Source: DAIDKA01 sp963726995 (GTDB taxonomy: Bacteria; Pseudomonadota; Gammaproteobacteria; Steroidobacterales; Steroidobacteraceae). Taken from it: a stretch of DNA of 64,000 nt. Under the pieces are notes generated by a model. It saw only the letters and a list, made by a program, of their open reading frames with translations. It ran no database searches and was not told the DNA's origin. This document shows, one piece after another, positions 1-8,584 of the stretch; position 1 is the stretch's first letter, and each line of letters starts with the position of its first letter. Position numbers and translations under genes: made by a program. Where the stretch lies: the NCBI GenBank assembly GCA_963726995.1, contig CAVSEP010000006.1, positions 992,001 to 1,056,000 on the forward strand, read 5' to 3'.

Positions 1-146
1 GCGCGGGCAGCAGCTACTACGGCACAGGCCTTGGGCTGTTCATCGTGCAGCGACTGATGCAGCTGTCCGGGGGCCGGGTCAGCGCCAGCAGCGAGGGATT
101 GGGGCGCGGCGCCGAATTCCTGCTGCACTGGCCGGCGCAGCCATGA
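1..146 (+). CDS. Sensor histidine kinase, C-terminal fragment
   Basis: Only the last 47 residues are present; the gene begins outside the window. The frame starting at base 3 reads AGSSYYGTGLGLFIVQ and ends with TGA. The GTGLGLFIV stretch is the G2 box of the HATPase_c ATP-binding domain of histidine kinases, followed by the usual short tail (FLLHWP). The stop overlaps the ATG of the next gene (ATGA), so kinase and response regulator form a translationally coupled pair. The sensed signal cannot be judged because the input domain is missing. The position just upstream of the hem genes suggests co-transcription with heme synthesis, which is inference. Confidence 0.8.
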   Translation, partial: AGSSYYGTGLGLFIVQRLMQLSGGRVSASSEGLGRGAEFLLHWPAQP

Positions 147-866
147 GCGATCCGGTCTATCAGGTGCTGGTGGTGGAGGATGATCCGCACCTCGCGGCCG
201 GCGTGGTCGAGAATCTGCGCGCGGAAGGCTACGGCGCCGAAAGTGTCAACGACGGCCGCAAGGCCGTGGAGTGGTTCGATACCCGAAGTTGCGACCTGAT
301 CGTCCTGGACGTGATGCTGCCGGGCATGGACGGGTTTGCGGTGTGCAGCACGCTGCGCGGGCGCGGCACCAAGACGCCAGTGCTGTTCCTCACCGCCAGG
401 GGCGACGCCGTGGACCGGATCCGCGGCCTGGAAGCCGGCGGCGATGACTATCTGGCCAAGCCGTTTCATCTGCAGGAATTCCTGTTGCGGGTGCGCGCCA
501 TCCTGCGCCGCTGGGACTGGTATCGCTCGAACGCGAACTCAAAGGGCGCGGAACGTCCTGAAGTTCGCCGGCAATGAAGTGGATTTTCGCGCTTTCAGCG
601 GCCGTTCCTGGAACGGCGAGGTCCAGGAGCTGACGGAAAAGGAAGCGATGATCCTGAAGGTCCTGGCGGAGAAGCCCGGGGAGATCGTCTCGCGCGAGGA
701 CCTGCTGGAGAAGGTGTGGGGCTATGACGTTTTTCCCTCCACGCGCACCGTCGACAATTTCATCCTGAAACTTCGCAAGCGTTTCGAACGCGATCCCGCC
801 AATCCCCAGCATTTCCTCACCGTGTGGGGAGTGGGTTACCGGTTCCTGTCCGGGGGTGCACCGTGA
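143..866 (+). pseudogene. OmpR/PhoB-family response regulator, frameshifted
   Basis: The receiver domain is read in one frame (143-577): acidic pair D13/D14, phospho-acceptor D56 in LIVLDVMLPG, and the conserved Lys in YLAKPFHL. The winged-helix DNA-binding domain (ELTEKEAMILKVL ... TVDNFILKLRKRF ... VWGVGYRF) lies in the next frame and stops at 866. The reading frame must change between about 530 and 560, near the tcaaagggcgcggaac stretch. The two halves together have the normal length and order of an OmpR-type regulator, so one indel explains the break. It may be a sequencing or assembly error, a recent lesion, or much less likely recoding. The ATG overlaps the kinase stop, and the terminal TGA overlaps the hemC GTG. 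Confidence 0.8.
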
Positions 867-1810
867 GTGCGCCGGCCTTGCGCATCGGCACGCGCTCATC
901 GCAGCTGGCCCTATGGCAGGCCAATCGCGTGGCCGATCTGATCCGCGCGCAGCCCGGCGCGCCACCGGTGGAACTGGTGCACATCAAGACCGAGGGCGAT
1001 CTGCGCACCGACATTCCCCTGTGGGCCGCCGGCGGTCGGGCATTCTTCACCCGCGAGATCGATCGGGTGCAACTGGCCGGCGAGGTCGACATCGCGGTGC
1101 ATTCGCTGAAGGACCTGTCGACGCTGCTCGCGGAAGGGCTGGAGCTCGCGGCAGTGCTTGAGCGCGAAGATCCGCGCGATGCCTTGCTCACGCGCCAGGG
1201 TGCGACATTGCACGACTTGCCCAAAGGCGCACGCGTCGGCACGAGCAGCCTGCGGCGGCGCGCCTTCCTGCTGCGCGCGCGCCCGGATCTTCAGCTCCTG
1301 GAACTACGGGGCAATGTGCCCACGCGCATTGAGCGCCTGGGCCAAGGTAAATACGATGCCATCGTACTGGCCACGGCGGGACTGAAGCGCCTGGAGCTGG
1401 CCGCGCACATCGCGGCGCACCTGGAGCCTGCGGTGATGCCGCCGGCGGTGTCTCAGGGTGCCATCGGTGTCTGCGCACGCGTCGGCGATGAGTCGGCGCT
1501 GCAGTGGCTGCGATCGCTGGACCACGCCGCCACGCGCGTGGCCGTGACGGCCGAGCGCGCGCTGCTGCGGCGAATCGAGGGTGGCTGCCAGGTGCCGCTG
1601 GGCGCGCTGGCCACGCTCGCGGGCGAGCAGCTGCATTTGCATGCCAGCGTCTGCGCCTTGAATGGATCCGTTTCACTGGAAGCCCGGGATCATGCGCGAG
1701 CGGTGGATGCGGCGGCGCTCGGCGTGCGCGTGGCCGAACAGCTGCTGGCGCGTGGTGCGGGCGACATCATCGCCCAGCAGCGCACGCCCGTGAATCCGGA
1801 GCTGCCGTGA
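863..1810 (+). CDS. hemC: Hydroxymethylbilane synthase (porphobilinogen deaminase)
   Basis: This 315-residue cytoplasmic enzyme polymerises four porphobilinogens to hydroxymethylbilane, the third step of heme synthesis from 5-aminolevulinate. The N-terminus reads LRIGTRSSQLALWQAN, the family signature. HSLKDLST and GTSSLRRRA line the active site. Cys242 in RIEGGCQVPLG is the attachment point of the dipyrromethane cofactor. The GTG at 863 is chosen because it overlaps the preceding TGA by 4 bp and begins directly before the conserved N-terminus. A longer in-frame start at 824 would lie inside the regulator's DNA-binding domain. The hemD start overlaps the stop. Confidence 0.96.
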   Translation: MSAPALRIGTRSSQLALWQANRVADLIRAQPGAPPVELVHIKTEGDLRTDIPLWAAGGRAFFTREIDRVQLAGEVDIAVHSLKDLSTLLAEGLELAAVLEREDPRDALLTRQGATLHDLPKGARVGTSSLRRRAFLLRARPDLQLLELRGNVPTRIERLGQGKYDAIVLATAGLKRLELAAHIAAHLEPAVMPPAVSQGAIGVCARVGDESALQWLRSLDHAATRVAVTAERALLRRIEGGCQVPLGALATLAGEQLHLHASVCALNGSVSLEARDHARAVDAAALGVRVAEQLLARGAGDIIAQQRTPVNPELP

Positions 1811-2556
1811 GTTGGCCGGTGGTCGTCACGCGGGATGAACCCCAGGACGGACCCTTGAGCCGCGAACTGAGCGCCCTGGGGCTTACTGTGCTCGGGTGGC
1901 CGGTGTTGAGCATTGGACCGGTCCGCGATGCCACGGCTCTCGAGCGGGCGCTGGGCCGGCTGGATCATTTCCAGTGGCTGGTGTTCGCCAGCCAGCATGC
2001 CGTCAGCGAGGTGGTGCGCCGGGTACCGGTGCCGCCCGCCTATCTGAACATCGCGGCGGTGGGTGCGCGCACCGCGCAGGCGCTCAGCAACGCCGGCTGG
2101 CCGGTCACCGCCGTGCCGCAAGAGCAGACTGCGGAAGGCCTGGTCGCCTTGCTGCGCCCGCAGCTCGGGTCCGGCGCGCAGGTGCTGTTTGCCGCCGGAT
2201 CGCGCTCGCTGCCCACGCTGCGCGAGGGACTCACCGCCGCGGGCGCCGCGGTCACGCAGGTCGAGGCGTATACGACGCATGCCGGCTCGCTGGATGTGCC
2301 GGCGTGTCACGAATGGGTGCGGCGGCGCGCCGTGGGCGCGGTCACCTTCACCAGCCCCTCCGCCGTGGCGGAACTGGATCGGGCCCTGGGGCCCGACGCC
2401 TTCGAGGCGTTGCTCGATTCGGCCTCGGCGATCACTCTGGGTACGACCACGGGTCGGACCCTCGCATCACGGGGATTCGCCAGCGTACTCGCCATGCCCG
2501 CCACGCTGGTCGGCATGGCCCACACCACTCTACGAATGATTCAGACGAGAGCATGA
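1807..2556 (+). CDS. hemD: Uroporphyrinogen-III synthase
   Basis: This 249-residue enzyme cyclises hydroxymethylbilane, inverting ring D, to give uroporphyrinogen III. HemD proteins are poorly conserved; recognisable parts are PVVVTRDEPQDGPLSREL at the N-terminus, WLVFASQHAV, the YLNIAAVGARTAQAL segment and the second-lobe TFTSPSAV. The length is typical for a stand-alone HemD. The GTG at 1807 overlaps the hemC stop by 4 bp. In many gammaproteobacteria hemD is followed by hemX and hemY; here hemB follows directly. Confidence 0.92.
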   Translation: MSWPVVVTRDEPQDGPLSRELSALGLTVLGWPVLSIGPVRDATALERALGRLDHFQWLVFASQHAVSEVVRRVPVPPAYLNIAAVGARTAQALSNAGWPVTAVPQEQTAEGLVALLRPQLGSGAQVLFAAGSRSLPTLREGLTAAGAAVTQVEAYTTHAGSLDVPACHEWVRRRAVGAVTFTSPSAVAELDRALGPDAFEALLDSASAITLGTTTGRTLASRGFASVLAMPATLVGMAHTTLRMIQTRA

Positions 2557-3533
2557 CTATGGGTTTTCCGACGGCAAGACCGCGCCGCCTGCGCAAGAGC
2601 GAGAGCTGGCGGGCGATGGTGCGCGAGACCGAACTGCACGCATCCGACTTCGTGTACCCGATGTTCATCGTGCCGGGGACCAGGGTGCGCCACCCGGTGT
2701 CCAGCATGCCGGGGGTGTCGCAGTTTTCGGTCGACGAAATCATTCTCGAGGCACGCAAGGTCGCCGACAGCGGCGTGCGCGCCGTCATCCTGTTCAGCGC
2801 ACCGGACCAGAAGGATGCGCAGGCCTCCGCCTTCCTGGATCCCCAGGGGCTGGTGCCGCGCGCGGTGGCGGGCATCAAGTCCGCCTGTCCGCAGCTGCTG
2901 GTCTGGACCGATGTCTGCCTGTGCAGCGCCACCGACCACGGGCATTGCGGCCATGTGCTGGCCAACGGGGTCATCGACAATGACTCCTCCATCGCCACCC
3001 TCGCCAAGGTGGCGGTGAATCACGCTCGCGCCGGCGCCGACGCAGTGGCGCCCAGCGACATGATGGACGGCCGCGTCGCGGCAATCCGGCGACTGCTGGA
3101 TGACAATGGCTTCGCGGACACGCCGGTGGTGTCCTACGCCGCCAAATATGCCTCGGCCTTCTATGGGCCGTTCCGCGAGGCGGCGGATTCGGCGCCCGCC
3201 TTCGGGGACCGGCGCTCCTACCAGATGGATCCGGCGAATGTGCGCGAGGCGCTGCGCGAGGTGCTGCTGGACGTGGAGGAGGGTGCCGACATGGTGATGG
3301 TCAAACCCGCAGGTCCCTATCTGGATGTGATCCGCAGGGTGCGCGAGGCGGTGAATATTCCGGTGGTGGCCTACCAGGTATCGGGTGAGTACAGCCTGCT
3401 CAAAGCCGCCGCCGAACGCGGCTGGATCGATGAGCGGGCTGCGGCGCTTGAAACCCTGGTGGGCATCAAGCGTGCGGGAGCGGATCTGATCCTGTCCTAC
3501 TTCGCACCGCAAATTTCGGAGTGGCTGCGATGA
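2553..3533 (+). CDS. hemB: Delta-aminolevulinic acid dehydratase (porphobilinogen synthase)
   Basis: This 326-residue enzyme condenses two 5-aminolevulinates to porphobilinogen. The active-site lysines are visible as K198 (SYAAKYAS) and the Schiff-base lysine K251 (MVMVKPAGPYLD). Residues 120-132, DVCLCSATDHGHC, hold three cysteines (122, 124, 132), which indicates the zinc-dependent class rather than the magnesium-type enzymes that replace them. The ATG overlaps the hemD stop (ATGA), and the stop overlaps the hemE ATG. The position third in the operon is out of pathway order. Confidence 0.96.
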   Translation: MTMGFPTARPRRLRKSESWRAMVRETELHASDFVYPMFIVPGTRVRHPVSSMPGVSQFSVDEIILEARKVADSGVRAVILFSAPDQKDAQASAFLDPQGLVPRAVAGIKSACPQLLVWTDVCLCSATDHGHCGHVLANGVIDNDSSIATLAKVAVNHARAGADAVAPSDMMDGRVAAIRRLLDDNGFADTPVVSYAAKYASAFYGPFREAADSAPAFGDRRSYQMDPANVREALREVLLDVEEGADMVMVKPAGPYLDVIRRVREAVNIPVVAYQVSGEYSLLKAAAERGWIDERAAALETLVGIKRAGADLILSYFAPQISEWLR

Positions 3534-4597
3534 GCGCGCCGCCATCGCCCGCCGCAGAAGAATCGGTATTCATCCGGGCCTGCCGCCGCCAGCAGGTGCC
3601 GCACACCCCGGTATGGGTGATGCGCCAGGCCGGCCGTTATCTGCCCGAGTACCGCGAGCTGCGCTCCCGGGTGGACTTCGTCACCCTGACACGCAGCGCG
3701 GAGCTTGCCGCCGAAGTCACGCTGCAGCCGGTGCGCCGCTTCCCGCTGGATGCGGCGATCCTGTTCAGCGACATCATGACTCCGCTGCAGGGCATGGGCA
3801 TACCGCTTACCTTCGAGCCCGGCCCGGTGGTGGCCACGCCCATCCGCAGCCTCGCCCAGGTGCAGGCACTGCCGGCGCTGCATCCGGAGAGCGATGTGCC
3901 CTTCGTGCTGGATGCGGTGCGGCTGGTGCGCGCCAATGCGCCGCGCGGCGTGCCGCTGATCGGGTTCGCCGGTGCGCCGTTCACGCTGCTTTGCTACCTG
4001 GTCAGCGGCAAGCCCTCCAAGGAGTTCGGCATAGCCCGCAGCTTCCTGTACAACCAGCCTGCGGCCGCGACGCTGCTCATCGACACGCTTGCCGATGCCA
4101 TGGCCGCCTATCTTGCCGCCCAGGCCCGCGCCGGCGCACAGGCGCTGATGCTGTTCGAGTCCTGGGCGGGCCTGCTAGCGCCGCCGCAGTTCCGTCAGTT
4201 TGCGCTGCGGGGCGCGAAGCGGACCCTGGCTGCGCTGCGATCCCTGGGAGTCCCGTTGATCTATTACGCCAACCAGGGTTCGGCGCTGATGGAGGAAGTA
4301 CGCGCGCTGGATGTGGATGTCATCGGCGTCGACTGGCGCTCGCCCCTGGGCACCGTGCGACGCACGCTGGGGCCCGACAAGGCGGTGCAGGGAAATCTCG
4401 ATCCTGCTGCACTGTTCGCGGAACCCGAGGAGCTGCAGCGCCAGATAGACATCGTGCTCAGCGAGGCGGGTCCGGGTCCGGGCCATATCTTCAACCTCGG
4501 CCATGGCATCTGGCCGGATACAAATCCGGATGCCGTCGCGCGCCTCATTGATCATGTGCACGCGCGCACGGAGCGCAGCGGACGGGGAACGCCATGA
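3530..4597 (+). CDS. hemE: Uroporphyrinogen decarboxylase
   Basis: This 355-residue cofactor-free enzyme decarboxylates the four acetate side chains of uroporphyrinogen III to give coproporphyrinogen III. The N-terminal signature VWVMRQAGRYLPEYRE is complete, with the substrate-carboxylate-binding arginines R32 and R36. IGFAGAPFTLLCYLV and FNLGHGIWPDTNPD are the other family blocks. Length is normal. The ATG at 3530 is preferred over an ATG nine bases upstream because it forms the same 4-bp overlap used throughout this operon. Confidence 0.96.
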   Translation: MSAPPSPAAEESVFIRACRRQQVPHTPVWVMRQAGRYLPEYRELRSRVDFVTLTRSAELAAEVTLQPVRRFPLDAAILFSDIMTPLQGMGIPLTFEPGPVVATPIRSLAQVQALPALHPESDVPFVLDAVRLVRANAPRGVPLIGFAGAPFTLLCYLVSGKPSKEFGIARSFLYNQPAAATLLIDTLADAMAAYLAAQARAGAQALMLFESWAGLLAPPQFRQFALRGAKRTLAALRSLGVPLIYYANQGSALMEEVRALDVDVIGVDWRSPLGTVRRTLGPDKAVQGNLDPAALFAEPEELQRQIDIVLSEAGPGPGHIFNLGHGIWPDTNPDAVARLIDHVHARTERSGRGTP

Positions 4598-5451
4598 CGG
4601 CAAGCGCCACGGCGGGCACGGACCTGGGCGCCGATGGCTTCGCCCCCACGGCGGGTGCGTATTTCCGCGACCTGCAGGCGCGCATCTGCGCACGCTTCGA
4701 GTCCTTCGAGGACAGCGCGCGCTTTTCGGTGAGGCCCTGGAGCAAGCCGGAGGGACATCGCCTGCAGGGCGGCGGCATCAGCCGCCTGATGCGCGGCGGC
4801 GTGTTCGAGAAAGTGGGTGTGAATTTCAGCCACGTCTGGGGCACCTTTCCGCCGCAGTTTCGGGCGCAGGTGGCGGGCGCCGAGGAATCCGAGGGTCGCT
4901 TCACGGCCTGCGGTATCTCGCTCGTGGCCCACATGGTCAATCCCTATGTGCCGGCGGTGCACATGAACGTGCGGTACCTGTGCACCAGTCGCGCCTGGTT
5001 TGGGGGCGGCTCGGACCTGACGCCGACGTTTGCCTTCGACGAGGACACGGCGGACTTTCACGCGGCACTGCGCGGCGCCTGCGACGGCTATCGGCCGGAT
5101 GCCTACGCCGAATACAAGGCCTGGTGCGACAGGTATTTCTTCCTGCCGCATCGGCAGGAGCCGCGCGGCGTCGGCGGGATTTTTTTCGACGAGCTGGCCA
5201 GCGGTGACCTGCAGCGCGACTTCGCTTTCGTGCGTGCGGTGGGCGAGGCGTTTCTTGACGTCTATCCGGCGCTGGTGGAGCGACGCTTCCGCACGCCCTA
5301 CGATGAGGCGGCTCGCGAGAAGCTGTTCCTGAAGCGCGGCCGCTATGTGGAGTTCAACCTGGTCTATGACCGTGGCACCAAGTTTGGATTCGGCACGGAT
5401 GCGGATCCGGAAGCGTATCTGATGAGTCTGCCGCCGATCGTGAAATGGTAG
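4594..5451 (+). CDS. hemF: Oxygen-dependent coproporphyrinogen-III oxidase
   Basis: This 285-residue enzyme uses molecular oxygen to decarboxylate two propionates of coproporphyrinogen III, giving protoporphyrinogen IX. Family blocks seen are HMNVRYLCTS, WFGGGSDLTPTF, GVGGIFFDEL and GRYVEFNLVYDRGTKFG. The oxygen-dependent type fits the aerobic lifestyle implied by the bo3 oxidase and quinoprotein dehydrogenases elsewhere in the window. The ATG overlaps the hemE stop; the end overlaps the next regulator by 7 bp. Protoporphyrinogen oxidase and ferrochelatase genes are not in the window. Confidence 0.96.
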   Translation: MTASATAGTDLGADGFAPTAGAYFRDLQARICARFESFEDSARFSVRPWSKPEGHRLQGGGISRLMRGGVFEKVGVNFSHVWGTFPPQFRAQVAGAEESEGRFTACGISLVAHMVNPYVPAVHMNVRYLCTSRAWFGGGSDLTPTFAFDEDTADFHAALRGACDGYRPDAYAEYKAWCDRYFFLPHRQEPRGVGGIFFDELASGDLQRDFAFVRAVGEAFLDVYPALVERRFRTPYDEAAREKLFLKRGRYVEFNLVYDRGTKFGFGTDADPEAYLMSLPPIVKW

Positions 5452-6110
5452 CGGGCGAGCGGCGGCGCGTCCTCGTCGTCGACGATCACCCCATCGTCCG
5501 TCATGGACTGCGGCAGATGATCGATGCGGAGCCGGACCTGATGGTCTGCGGCGAAGCGCAGAGCGATCGTGAAGCGCGCCTGGCGATTCGGGAACTTGCC
5601 CCGGACGTGATGATCGTCGATGTCTCCCTCGCCCAGGGCGATGGGCTGGACCTGGTGCGCGAAGTGCATGCCCAACGGCCCGATCTGCCCATGCTGGTGT
5701 TGTCGATGCATGATGAGATCATCTACGCCGAGCGCCTGCTCGCCGCCGGGGCCCGCGGTTACATCATGAAGGAGGCCGCGTACGAACAGCTGCTGGTCGC
5801 ATTGCGCCGGGTGCTGGCAGGCGGCGTTTATCTGAGCGAGGCGATGGCGGCGCGGCTCGGCCTCAATCGCGAGGAGCGTCCGGCGGCGGCAGCCGCCGCC
5901 GACCCCATCGCGCGCCTGAGCAATCGTGAACTGCAGGTCCTGAGCCTGATCGGCCGGGGGCTGTCCTCGCGCGAGGCTGCCGAGTCGCTGAGCGTCAGCG
6001 TGAAGACCGTCGAATCACACCGCCAGAGCCTCAAGCGCAAGCTGAATCTGGCGACCAACGCGCAGCTGCTGCAGTACTCCCTGCAGTGGTACGCCAGCCG
6101 TCCCGCCTAG
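5445..6110 (+). CDS. NarL/FixJ-family response regulator
   Basis: This 221-residue regulator has a receiver domain (acidic pair D13/D14, phospho-acceptor D59, conserved Thr/Ser position in LVLSMHD, Lys in YIMKEA) and a LuxR-type helix-turn-helix at about residues 154-200 (LSNRELQVLSLIGRGL, VKTVESHRQSLKRKL). It overlaps hemF by 7 bp, so it belongs to the heme operon and is translated with it. No cognate kinase lies next to it. The kinase at the operon's 5' end is paired with an OmpR-type regulator, so the partner is unknown. A role in tuning heme or respiratory genes is plausible from position only. Confidence 0.9.
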   Translation: MVAGERRRVLVVDDHPIVRHGLRQMIDAEPDLMVCGEAQSDREARLAIRELAPDVMIVDVSLAQGDGLDLVREVHAQRPDLPMLVLSMHDEIIYAERLLAAGARGYIMKEAAYEQLLVALRRVLAGGVYLSEAMAARLGLNREERPAAAAAADPIARLSNRELQVLSLIGRGLSSREAAESLSVSVKTVESHRQSLKRKLNLATNAQLLQYSLQWYASRPA

Positions 6111-6128
6111 GGCGCGCGGTGTTGAGCC

Positions 6129-6920
6129 TCAGCTGCCCTGGATCTTGGTGACGGTGGCGCTGGTGGTCCGATCCGCCGGGCGGTCGGTGAGCCAATCCGG
6201 ATCCGGCAGCTCCACGAAGGCCTCGCGCAGCGCGGCACTCCAGCGCGAACGGATGCCGCGGAAGTAGACATTGTCGGCATCGATGCTCATGTGCCGCGCG
6301 ACGACGAACTGATCGCGGCGCACGATGACCAGGTCCAGCGGCAGACCCACCGACAGGTTCGACTGGATGGTGGAGTCCATCGACACCAGCGCGCACTTGG
6401 TGGCCTCGTTGAGGCTGCTGCTGCGGCGAATCACGCGGTCGATGATGGGCTTGCCGTACTTGGATTCCCCGATCTGGAAGTAGGTGGTCTCGGGCAACGC
6501 CTCGATGAAGTTTCCGGCCGAATAGATGCTGAACAGGCGCGGCACCTCGCCGCGGATCTGTCCGCCCAGGATCATGCTGGCGTTGAATTCGACCCCGAAT
6601 TCCTTGAGCGATTCGGAGTCGCGGCGATGCACCTCGCGCAGGGCCTCGCCCACGCAGCGCGCGGCTTCGAACATGTTGGTGCAGGACTGCAGGTCCAGGG
6701 TGGGCTTGATCGTGCTGTTCTCGTGCTCGCGCAGCAGCGTGACTACGGCCTGGGTAATAGCGAGGTTGCCGGCGACCTGCAACACCATGACGCGGTCGCC
6801 CGGGCGCTGGAACACGGCGGTCTTCCTGAAACTGTTGATCTGGTCGACGCCGGCGCTGGTCCGGGAGTCCGCCAGGAAAACCAGTCCGGTGTCGAGCAGC
6901 ATGCCGACGCAGTAGGTCAT
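6129..6920 (-). CDS. Anbu proteasome-type N-terminal nucleophile hydrolase
   Basis: The 263-residue protein is an Anbu (ancestral beta-subunit) member, related to HslV and proteasome beta subunits. It begins MTYCVGMLLDTGLVFLADSR; after Met removal Thr2 would be the nucleophile, with D18 and K33 (SFRKT) as the other proteasome-type catalytic residues. SIYSAGNFIEA and a conserved C-terminal half follow. In the family the subunits assemble into ring or spiral oligomers, and the substrate is uncertain. Its ATG overlaps the stop of the transglutaminase-like gene by 4 bp. The neighbours are the classic Anbu set. Confidence 0.92.
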   Translation of the reverse strand: MTYCVGMLLDTGLVFLADSRTSAGVDQINSFRKTAVFQRPGDRVMVLQVAGNLAITQAVVTLLREHENSTIKPTLDLQSCTNMFEAARCVGEALREVHRRDSESLKEFGVEFNASMILGGQIRGEVPRLFSIYSAGNFIEALPETTYFQIGESKYGKPIIDRVIRRSSSLNEATKCALVSMDSTIQSNLSVGLPLDLVIVRRDQFVVARHMSIDADNVYFRGIRSRWSAALREAFVELPDPDWLTDRPADRTTSATVTKIQGS

Positions 6921-7645
6921 TGGTCGCGTATCCTCAAGGTTTCGATCGACTCACCGGGGCGGTGCGAGCGCACCGGCGCCGCATCCAGATAGTCGCGCCC
7001 CACGGCGAGCCGGCAATGGCGTGATCGTGCCGGTTCGACCCGGTCCACGTCCAGTGCAATCCATCCATCCTGTGCGCCACTCCAGATATCCACCCAGGCG
7101 ATGCGGTCGGCGCGCTCTTCATCGATATAACGGTAGCCGCTGACAAAGCGCGCCGGCACGCCGGTGGCGCGGCAGCAGGCCAGAAACGTATGAGCAATGT
7201 CTTCGGAAGCGGCGTTCTCGGGGTGCAGCTGCCGGACCCCCCGACCCAGCTGCGTGATCCACTCCCAGTTCGCCCCGTTCTGGGCCCGGCTCGCCGCCGC
7301 GAGGGCCGCCAGTTCGGGGGTGGGCCGCGTCAGCGTGGTGGACGCCAGGTAGGCCAGGGGCGAAAGCGGACCCTCGTGGGGCAGGGGCTGTTCGGACCAG
7401 GTGATTTCGACCTGTCCGGTGACGACCACCTCGATGAACCGATGGGATTCCTCCAGCGTCAGCAGATGGGTGATGTTGCCGTGCGCATCCACCTGCTCGG
7501 CGCGGCGGCCCGGCGCGTGAATGGTCCAGTTCAACGTGCGCTGGGAAATATCGCGCCGCGGGGTCAGGCGCAGCGCTTGAGCGCTGTAGGCGTAGGCGTG
7601 CGGGTAGCGCAGTTCGCAGGTGTGCTGGATGCGCAGCCGGTTCAT
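6917..7645 (-). CDS. Transglutaminase-like protein of the Anbu cluster, catalytic residues lost
   Basis: 242 residues. The N-terminal beta-sandwich part (LRIQHTCELRYPHAYAYS, ALRLTPR) and the papain-like core (AHTFLACCRATGVPARFVSG) match bacterial transglutaminase-like proteins found with alpha-E and ATP-grasp genes. Active members carry Cys in GVCQD and His in SHAW. By alignment on the invariant PAR-VSGY block, this protein has Ser in place of Cys (NAASEDIAH) and Ile in place of His (DRIAWVDIW). It therefore probably lacks peptidase or transferase activity and may bind a peptide or act structurally. It is coupled by 4-bp overlaps to alpha-E upstream and Anbu downstream. Confidence 0.87.
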   Translation of the reverse strand: MNRLRIQHTCELRYPHAYAYSAQALRLTPRRDISQRTLNWTIHAPGRRAEQVDAHGNITHLLTLEESHRFIEVVVTGQVEITWSEQPLPHEGPLSPLAYLASTTLTRPTPELAALAAASRAQNGANWEWITQLGRGVRQLHPENAASEDIAHTFLACCRATGVPARFVSGYRYIDEERADRIAWVDIWSGAQDGWIALDVDRVEPARSRHCRLAVGRDYLDAAPVRSHRPGESIETLRIRDQ

Positions 7646-8583
7646 TCGGCCCCCAGGGGAACCAGGAAGTCCGCGGCGATGCGCTGCCCCAGGTCGCGCA
7701 GGCGCAGCTGGAAGCGATCCAGCAGCACCGTGATGCCATCGGCTGCCAGTTCGTCGAACAGGCCGTAGTGGAATTGGGCATGCAGTTCGCCCGCGCGTCG
7801 CAGGGTCTCACCGGAGCGGCCATTGGCGACGGTCTTCAGGTCCCGCTGCAGCTCGGCCAGGCAGCGGTGGACGGCCTGGGGAACATCGTCGCGCATCAGC
7901 AGCAACTCGGTCACCTGCTTGGGGGTCACCTGGGCGCGACAGATGCGTCGGTAGGTCTCAAACGCCGACATTGCGCGCAGCAGTACCGCCCATTCGCTGG
8001 CCTCCTCGTTCAGGCGTTCGCCCTCGCCGCCCGGGTCGCGCCAGCGCGCCTCGAGCATCCGGGTCGTGTTGTCGGCACGTTCCAGGTAGGTGCCGATGCG
8101 CGTGAAGCACAGCGCTTCGTCGCGCTGCATGGTGCCGATGGTGACGCCGCGCGCCAGGTGCGAGCGGTACTTCACCCATTCCAGGAACTCACGGCGCGCG
8201 GCTTCCGGAACCTCCGCGCTGAAATTCCGGGATTCCAGGTAGGTGGCGTTCACCGTCTCCCAGAGTTCCGAGGTGAGAGTGCCGCGCACGGCGCGCGCGT
8301 TCTCGCGCGCGGCGCGGATGCAGGAGACGATGCTGCCGGGATTGCCGGTGTCAAAGGCCAGGAAATCGAAGGCCGCGCGGGCGGTCACCGCGTCGTGGTC
8401 CTCGTTGTAGGCATCCTGCATGCCGAGGGATACCAGCGTGGCGGTCCAGCCCTGCAACACTGCCTCCGGCGGTCGCGGCAGCAGGCTCAAGCGCGAGTGG
8501 GCATCGAGCATGCGGGCCGTGCTCTCGGCGCGTTCCTGGTAGCGCGACATCCAGTAGAGGTGATCGGCGGTGCGGCTGAGCAT
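7642..8583 (-). CDS. Alpha-E domain-containing protein
   Basis: This 313-residue, mostly helical protein begins MLSRTADHLYWMSRYQERAE, the signature opening of alpha-E proteins. YLERADNTTRMLEARW lies mid-protein. These proteins always travel with a circularly permuted ATP-grasp enzyme and a transglutaminase-like protein and are proposed to take part in synthesis or modification of a small peptide. Their biochemical role is not established. One base separates it from the ATP-grasp gene, and it overlaps the next gene by 4 bp. Confidence 0.9.
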   Translation of the reverse strand: MLSRTADHLYWMSRYQERAESTARMLDAHSRLSLLPRPPEAVLQGWTATLVSLGMQDAYNEDHDAVTARAAFDFLAFDTGNPGSIVSCIRAARENARAVRGTLTSELWETVNATYLESRNFSAEVPEAARREFLEWVKYRSHLARGVTIGTMQRDEALCFTRIGTYLERADNTTRMLEARWRDPGGEGERLNEEASEWAVLLRAMSAFETYRRICRAQVTPKQVTELLLMRDDVPQAVHRCLAELQRDLKTVANGRSGETLRRAGELHAQFHYGLFDELAADGITVLLDRFQLRLRDLGQRIAADFLVPLGAE

Positions 8584-8584
8584 G

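Noticed and set aside
143..866. Programmed ribosomal frameshifting in the response regulator
   Set aside because: No slippery heptamer followed by a clear pseudoknot is visible and such recoding is not known in this family; a single indel is simpler.
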